Of a stretch of 64,000 nt of DNA, positions 57,627-64,000 are shown piece by piece (the first letter of the stretch is position 1; every line of letters starts with the position of its first letter). This stretch comes from Xestospongia bergquistia (taxonomy: Eukaryota; Porifera; Demospongiae; Haplosclerida; Petrosiidae). The stretch is taken from assembly GCA_963965975.1 (NCBI GenBank), contig OZ014411.1, positions 26,460,249 to 26,524,248 on the forward strand. Reading direction: 5' to 3'. The position numbers and the translations under genes are program-made. A model generated the notes under the pieces. The model saw only the letters and a program-made list of their open reading frames with translations. It ran no database searches and was not told the origin of the DNA.

Positions 57627-57639
57627 GTAAGTCAATAAT

Positions 57640-58450
57640 CATTCTATTACTATATATTGTAAGTTCTATAAAAATTGTCCACATTTTTTTAACTGCCCAA
57701 TTTTAAAGATAAAATTGAGGAATTGTTTCATGTGAAAATTTTGGATGAAATTATAGAGCATTGCCTTGATATAATTTGGTATTGAGTTTGTTAATCTTGC
57801 TGTGCGTGGGCGCATAGCGAGGGTTACTGTAGTCTGTCGGTTTGTCTGTGTGTCTAATACCCTGGGCAAATGGCTTTGAACTGCTTTAACTCAGCAAACA
57901 AGGCACTGGTAGCCACCAAACTAGAGTGGAGGGTAGCAAAACTTCTGTACTTCTTAAGAATACTGCCAAAAGGAGTGTCAAATGAACTAAAAGCTTTAAA
58001 AGTCTAAAAAACCTTTGAAAAAAAGCACAGCTTTCAGTGAAGACTTGAGAATTCTATAAAAACCTCCTGCATATAGCTTATGACATTTTCCAACTTTTTA
58101 AAAGTGAGCATATTTGCAAAAATACTTCTTTGGAAAGTTATGACAGTTTTACTAACTTTTGGCAGTTATCTTTGTCGATACATTGAGCGCGAACTAAAAA
58201 TACTAGCACCATAGCTGTCATTGGAGAATGACTAACTTTTACTGAGAAGTTGAAAAGTATTGGACCTTTTGTCAATTAGGGTGTAAAGTACCCAGTAGAC
58301 GCACTAAAAGGCAAAGCTTTTTTCCCTTTTATTGAAGGGAAATGCTGAGTCATCACTAATCATCTTGCGCATCACATGAGATTACGTCACTTGAGGAGGC
58401 TAAAAAGAATAAAGAAAGTCTCTGGATAAGACCATAGCGAGGTTAAGCAC
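57640..58450. repeat. Probable interspersed repeat or decayed element
   Basis: A patch of higher GC (for example TGCGTGGGCGCATAGCGAGG near 57800, with CATAGCGAGGTTAAG again near 58434). It differs from flanking introns in composition and has no exon-like splice context. No ends or coding motif were identified. Confidence 0.35.
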
Positions 58451-58672
58451 TTTAGTGCATTTCATTATGTTTGTATTGACAAAACAGTTTGGACAAAATA
58501 GACTTGTACATGACATTTATGTACATTCTATGTATGTATTATACATGTGTACATGTGATTGACATGTGGTATATCACTACATGTACTTTAACCACATGTA
58601 CATGTATAATACATATATGAATGTACCACATGTGATTGACATGTGTTATACATGTACTATATATTGTATTAC

Positions 58673-59068
58673 CGTATAGTGGGTATTATTGGCGGCTTAA
58701 ATATTTGACGTTTTACCATCAAATAAAGCAAATTTAAATTTGGCGATTTATTAAAATAATTGTTGTAATTAAAGGTGGGTGGAACGATGGGTGGTACTGC
58801 GTGTACTATATAGCGCCACGTAAACTCTTGTGAAAGTAGATCGATGGATACTTATGAGATTTTCGTGATAAGTATGTGCACTGTTCTTCACTAGGCAGGA
58901 CAGTTCTCTTCGTGAAATACCTAAATAATGCCATTTACTTAGCGGCTAGCAGATGGGGATCACGTGCAAGGAGTCATGAAAAATTATTGACGGTTTTTGA
59001 TTTGACGATTTTGTTGCAGACTGTCAATACGCCAAATTAAATTCGCCGCCAATAATACCCGCTATACG
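58673..59068. mobile_element. 396-bp inverted-repeat element (MITE)
   Basis: The left end CGTATAGTGGGTATTATTGG (58673) and the reverse complement of the right end (59045-59068) match over 24 bp except for one base. Further inside, related TTGGCG/ACGCC motifs recur. Non-coding. The target duplication is not clear. It lies in the first large intron of the second ankyrin gene. Confidence 0.85.
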
Positions 59069-59608
59069 AATATTTTTGTCTTCAAATATTTTATTGACAT
59101 CTATAACTATGTAGTTATGGTGTCCTACTATTTTCATTCTAATTTTTTAATCTTGTTTTGTCTAACAAGATATACTACTATCTACTTTAAGTGTACTATT
59201 AATAGTATATACTAATTTTAGTGACTTAAGTGACTAGTATATTAATTGTAAATTTTCAAGTTTAGACTAAAAACTATTTCATGAGTAATATTAAGCTTAA
59301 AAAATGTGATTGGAATATGTTAAGTTTAAATGTTTTAAAGTCATTATGATTACTACAAAAGTAGAAGTTTTATAATATAGAAATATAGATATTTTATATA
59401 GATTAGTTTTACGTAGAAAGGTTTGATTTCACATGATGTATCCTTACAGTACATTATCATTTTAATTAACTATTTCTGGTTTGGTTATACACATACATAT
59501 ATAAATCATTCTTTCTAAAACATGCATAATATATTATTGTTAGTTATTATAAATTATAACAATATATAGTATATACTGAGTATATTCATTCAATAATAAT
59601 AGTAATGA

Positions 59609-59648
<40 letters not shown>

Positions 59649-60271
59649 GTGTGAACATACTTTAACTAATTTATAATTGAAATAAAAATAACACAAACAA
59701 GTAACTAACAATTTATAAAGAAATCATTAAGTTTAAGGATGATGGTAAAACATCTTAAACAAACCCAAAGTATTAGTTGCATTCCTACATTGTAGCCGCA
59801 TAGAAGGACATATACAATTTTTATATTTGAATGCTATATTTTGTTGCATTACGAGTACATTCCTTAAAAAAAAATTCACATTTAATCTAACTAATTACTC
59901 TTTTACTTTAGATTTCTTATGAGAAAAAACATTATATATTATTATTATTATTATGTCATTACTTTTCTTCTTCTTCTTATGTTTACCTCATATAATTATT
60001 GAAACAAAGCATTACTCCATTGATATTATGACTATTATATAGTGATATACTATTATATGATGTCCATACTTTGGGTTTGTTTGAGATGTTATTACATTCA
60101 CTGAGTTTTTAAAGAAATTATATTTGCTAGCAATACATGTAATCATTATCCTTATAATGTATATATCAGTGTTATTATTATAATGTCTACCTAGTAGTAT
60201 TATAACAGTTAATATGTATATTGACTATATACTATAATACATTATATATGTGATCACTATCTTTATAATAG
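59069..60271. other. Intron with (AAT)n
   Basis: A trinucleotide (TAA)n lies at 59611-59648 and smaller ATT runs near 59936-59953. No exon was seen. Confidence 0.6.
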
Positions 60272-60370
60272 AATGAAGAGTTGTATCGTGCAGCTCGTAG
60301 AGGAGATGTAGATGGCATAACAAATGCTTTGAGAAGAGGAGCAGATCCTAATTTTCATCATCCTCAAGAT
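60272..60370 (+). CDS. Ankyrin repeat exon of the second ankyrin gene
   Basis: A 99-nt, phase 0-0 exon with acceptor TATAATAG ending at 60271 and donor GTAAGT at 60371. It encodes NEELYRAARRGDVDGITNAL then RRGADPNFHHPQD. This is an ankyrin repeat with a charged first strand, as is usual for the N-terminal capping repeat. It follows the 57588-57626 exon in phase. Later exons are beyond the window. Confidence 0.8.
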
Positions 60371-60416
60371 GTAAGTTAATAATGTCATTATATCATAATA
60401 GATAATACATAGTAGT

Positions 60417-60521
<105 letters not shown>

Positions 60522-60873
60522 CATTTACATAATGTAGATATCAGTATATATTTAATATACTAATATCAATTGAATTATGAACATAATCCTAACACAGTTA
60601 CTATCAAATTGTTAATAGATATATTACACACAAGATAATGTGTTATATTGATGTAGTACATTAAATACATTGACACTTATATTATTATTATATTAAGATA
60701 CTGAAGTACTTAACATTTACCACAGAATATTGATAGGTGTGGCTAATCAGCATTTACCATTCTCGCAACAGTTGTTAGCCTTTTACATATAGTTTTAAAA
60801 CAAATAAAGACATTGTATTGTTATTAATAGTATCACATTTATATTATTAACAAGTATATCTTTAAGTGTCTAG

Positions 60874-60934
60874 TTACTGTCAGAATTATATGACAAAGAA
60901 CTTGTAATGAAATTATTAGATTATTTACTTCCTG
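60874..60934 (+). CDS. Possible small exon of the second ankyrin gene
   Basis: A 61-nt segment between AG (60872-60873) and GTATGT (60935), phase 0 at the start. It encodes LLSELYDKELVMKLLDYLLP, an amphipathic helix pair. The phase fits the preceding exon, but the acceptor has a poor pyrimidine tract and the segment could be chance. Confidence 0.25.
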
Positions 60935-62756
60935 GTATGTAAAGTATGTTAGAGAGTAGTAATATAATATTTGGACCTTATGTAATATGTACACTATTGT
61001 TCACTTTAATAGTTTTATTGTTATATATGATAATCAGGGTAAGAAATAAAATCAAACTACATAAATTAACTGTCAAAAGATGTTAAATAAAGATTTAGAC
61101 CAGCTGTTAATGATAAACTGACTGATCAACTTATAATAGTGACTAAGTAGTTAGTAATATCTTACCTTTGAACACTCATTAATATAGATGAACATGAATT
61201 AGGTCTCCAATCATGTTATGTTAGCAGATAATAACAGACTTCAATAACTTACAAGACAAGTAAACACTTGTCTGTTCATTTTACAGTCACACCCACTATA
61301 TTTATGTATTTACTAACTCATCAATATATTTGAACAGACTTTGTCAAATTTAATACTCATCAATATTTCCTACTATACAGTAGTAGTCTGGTAGTTTACA
61401 TGTAGACAGATAGACTGATTGAATGATAGCATTGACCTACATAATGTGACAAGGATTATTAAGATGATGATATAGTGGAAGTGAGAAGACATAAGATTAC
61501 CTGCTAATGAATATTCATACATTAATATATGAATGGAGATTAGAGGAGTCTACTGGGTGGTCTTAAGGCACATTTTGTTTAGCTCTAACAGTAAGAACAG
61601 GTTCAAACTTTTGAATAACCTTCCCCAACAGTTTATGGATAATCACACTAAAATAATTTTTAAAATGGTAATTCATTTTCCATAGAATTTAACAATGATT
61701 ATGATATTTCAGAAACAATAGCAATTATCCCAACAAAGACTTTGTAGGATTTTACATCTAATGTCAAACTCTGAGTATGTTAATGTCACTTTGTCATCAC
61801 CTTAACTCTTGTTATAAACAGTACATTATAGTGTTGAAAAGAGTTATTAAAAATTGATATTTAATTCACCAATCAAATAAATAATAATAAACATTTCAGT
61901 GGTTAGTACTGTTATCTTCTTCAGTAGTTCTAACAATAAAGAGAAACATTCTAAGACATTCTATTTATACTAATGAGTAGATACAAAGTTCAGATTACTT
62001 TAACTGTTATGTGTTAGTATACATTATGTGGGTAGATGTACTGACTACTCTGATTATCAAAGGGATTAAAGGAAGTACCTACAGGTTTAGTACATAGTCC
62101 ATACTTTATAGAAATATGTCCAATAGTATATCAAAACATGTACATAGTTTTCATGTACAATTGATAATATACATAGTAACACTGTGACACATGTACATAC
62201 ATGACATTGTATCCATGTACATTACCATGGTAACCATAGATTACAATACAATGTATCAATTGGACAGTAACTGTGTACTTAGCTACATGGATACATCGTA
62301 TTGATGTACATTACCATGGTAACCATTACTGTAACATAGTAATTATTACTAGTTATAATGATGACTGTAGTGATAATATTATAACAAATTGTGTTACATA
62401 TGTATCTATGTAATTTGTCAATTTGTTTTTGGAAACTTTCTTTATTTAAGTTTACTTATCAAAAGTTTTGATCCTTTTTTCTGTTATGGAGATCATAAAG
62501 ATGAAGGATAAAGAAGAATAATGAGTCTTGTTCATTAGATGTTGTTTATATTCATGTACCCAGTCTTGATGAAACTAGGAAGACCTATGTACTCCATATA
62601 ATTTTAAGGTTTTGTATTTATTTAATCATTGTGTAAGAAAATAAATAAAATATCATTTTAATAAATACACTACTTGTAAAGGTTTGATATGGTACACTAT
62701 AGTTTCATATCATGTCATCATGTAGCTAGTGGTATATCTACTTCAAATTCATAGAT
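60935..62756. other. Intron, unassigned
   Basis: Contains two copies of TGTACATTACCATGGTAACC (62216 and 62305). No exon or transposon was recognised. Confidence 0.5.
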
Positions 62757-64000
62757 AGATAATGTCTATGGATCACATACATACATGTACAATCCCTCAT
62801 GTATCAGTTACAGGATGTCATGTGTATTATGTCTTCCATAGATACAATACATCCATTGAAGTAGTTAAACCACTAGGGACATCTTGTATAAGTAATTATA
62901 CCACAGGATACATAATGGAATGTATATGTGTATTATGTCATTGATGGACACAATGTATCAATTGAAGTAGTTAAATCACTGAGGACACTTTGTATAAGTA
63001 ATTATATCACAAGATACATGATAAAATGTATATGTATATTAAGTTATCTATGGATCCATGGAAATAGCTATATCACTAGGTACATGTTGAAATTAGTTAC
63101 ATGAGAGATAGAAACCACGTGTGTACCATGTCATCCACAGACAAGTTGGAAGCAGCTATATCATGATGGGATTCCACATGTTTACAAAACATGTGTATAC
63201 AATGACATGTATATCCATACACAACCATACTGTGTATCATTGGATTATAAAGGGACATTATATCTAACCTGTGGTACTACTGGATATGGATGACTTTATA
63301 ACATATAGTTAATGTTTAGGATTTTATGGGTGAGGATCAGTTTAATATACAACAAAGTATGAACTTCTTACCTGACCTATAGACACTATTGTGATATCAA
63401 TTATATTAGGACTATTAAGAAAGAGCTGACTGGTAGTCCTTGAATATACCAGATACAGGCTACGTGGTCCCTATACTTGTATAATCTGTACATATTAGTC
63501 CATTATACTTATGGTCATCTTTAATGTATTTAAATTATTTCTTATATCCAAGTCTACATATCTAATTCATACAAGACTTGGAGTATGTTAGGTTTATATA
63601 TGTAGTGTAACCACATATAAGTCTAACATTTAAAATATACAGTTACCTCCTTAGTTATGTTATGTTTACTATTATTATAGACTATATATGTTTAACAATT
63701 TAAAATTTAGATAACATATCTATAATTATCTTTTAGTGATGATTATTAACCCTCTCCAGTCACTGAGTGGGCAAGGGTTATAGTACTTTCCTTGTATGTG
63801 CGTGTGTGTGTTTGCGTGCGTTCAAAAGCATAAGTAATATGGCAGAGATTATCATTCCCATAAATAATATTCTAGTATAATTTTGACCACCACATCTGTT
63901 TGTACCAACCATGATGATGTGATGATTATCTCAAATTATAAAGATTTTGACTTTGATAATCATTAATAATTGTTACGAATTTATTAATTTGTGTGCATGA
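62757..64000 (+). repeat. Segmental repeat, copy C (runs off the window)
   Basis: 62757-63215 matches 36-500. Then there is a unique insert (63216-63540). Next, 63541-63860 matches 500-800 and 63870-64000 matches 2290-2425. The order is that of copy A with a deletion of the segment that holds the ankyrin exon (800-2290). Confidence 0.85.

Overview
The window looks like a piece of an AT-rich invertebrate genome. Genes are intron-rich with short introns, transposon remnants are dense, micro- and minisatellites are common, and the recognisable conserved genes are metazoan (VPS18, a mitochondrial ABCB8-type transporter). Combinations of ankyrin, GTPase/COR-like and Death domains, plus head-to-head gene pairs, fit a demosponge such as Amphimedon. 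That assignment is an inference from gene content, not from a search. All functional calls come from reading motifs and splice sites by eye.

Left part (1 to about 41 kb, plus strand). A single very long gene appears to run through this region. Separate 99-nt, phase-0 exons each encode one 33-residue ankyrin repeat (1740-1838, 8495-8593, 18882-18980). A longer last ankyrin exon follows (30117-30300), then a 695-codon exon with a P-loop GTPase and COR-like region (31981-34065), then a terminal Death-domain exon ending in a CaaX box (35276-35868). A second Death-domain terminal exon of the same phase, also ending in a CaaX box, lies at 39994-40367. It is a candidate alternative 3' end. The 5' end of the gene is outside the window.

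The introns of this gene hold most of the mobile DNA. There is a two-copy segmental duplication carrying an ankyrin exon, a hAT-type MITE with an 8-bp target duplication, and piggyBac remnants. There is a truncated MULE with terminal inverted repeats, and two broken copies of an unrecognised gene family. There are also an almost intact Ty3/gypsy element with identical 178-bp LTRs (19262-23616), a decayed one (24591-27688), and a 1.6-kb 22-bp satellite.

Middle part (41.3-54.5 kb). VPS18, a core subunit of the HOPS and CORVET endolysosomal tethering complexes, lies on the minus strand in about 24 exons. It is head-to-head, with a 267-bp gap, to an ABCB8-like mitochondrial half transporter on the plus strand. 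Three minisatellites inside VPS18 each contain a copy of the neighbouring exon end and its 5' splice site. Two long (GA)n tracts each supply the pyrimidine tract of a VPS18 3' splice site. The ABCB8-like gene lacks the exons expected between two of its transmembrane segments, and the flanking exon phases do not match.

Right part (54.5-64 kb). A two-exon minus-strand gene with a Death-like N-terminal domain (54992-56342) is tail-to-tail with the transporter. It is head-to-head with the first exons of another ankyrin gene on the plus strand (57588-57626 and 60272-60370), which continues beyond the window. A third copy of the left-hand segmental repeat begins at 62757, inside this second ankyrin gene. 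The window is therefore probably bounded by two paralogous ankyrin genes.
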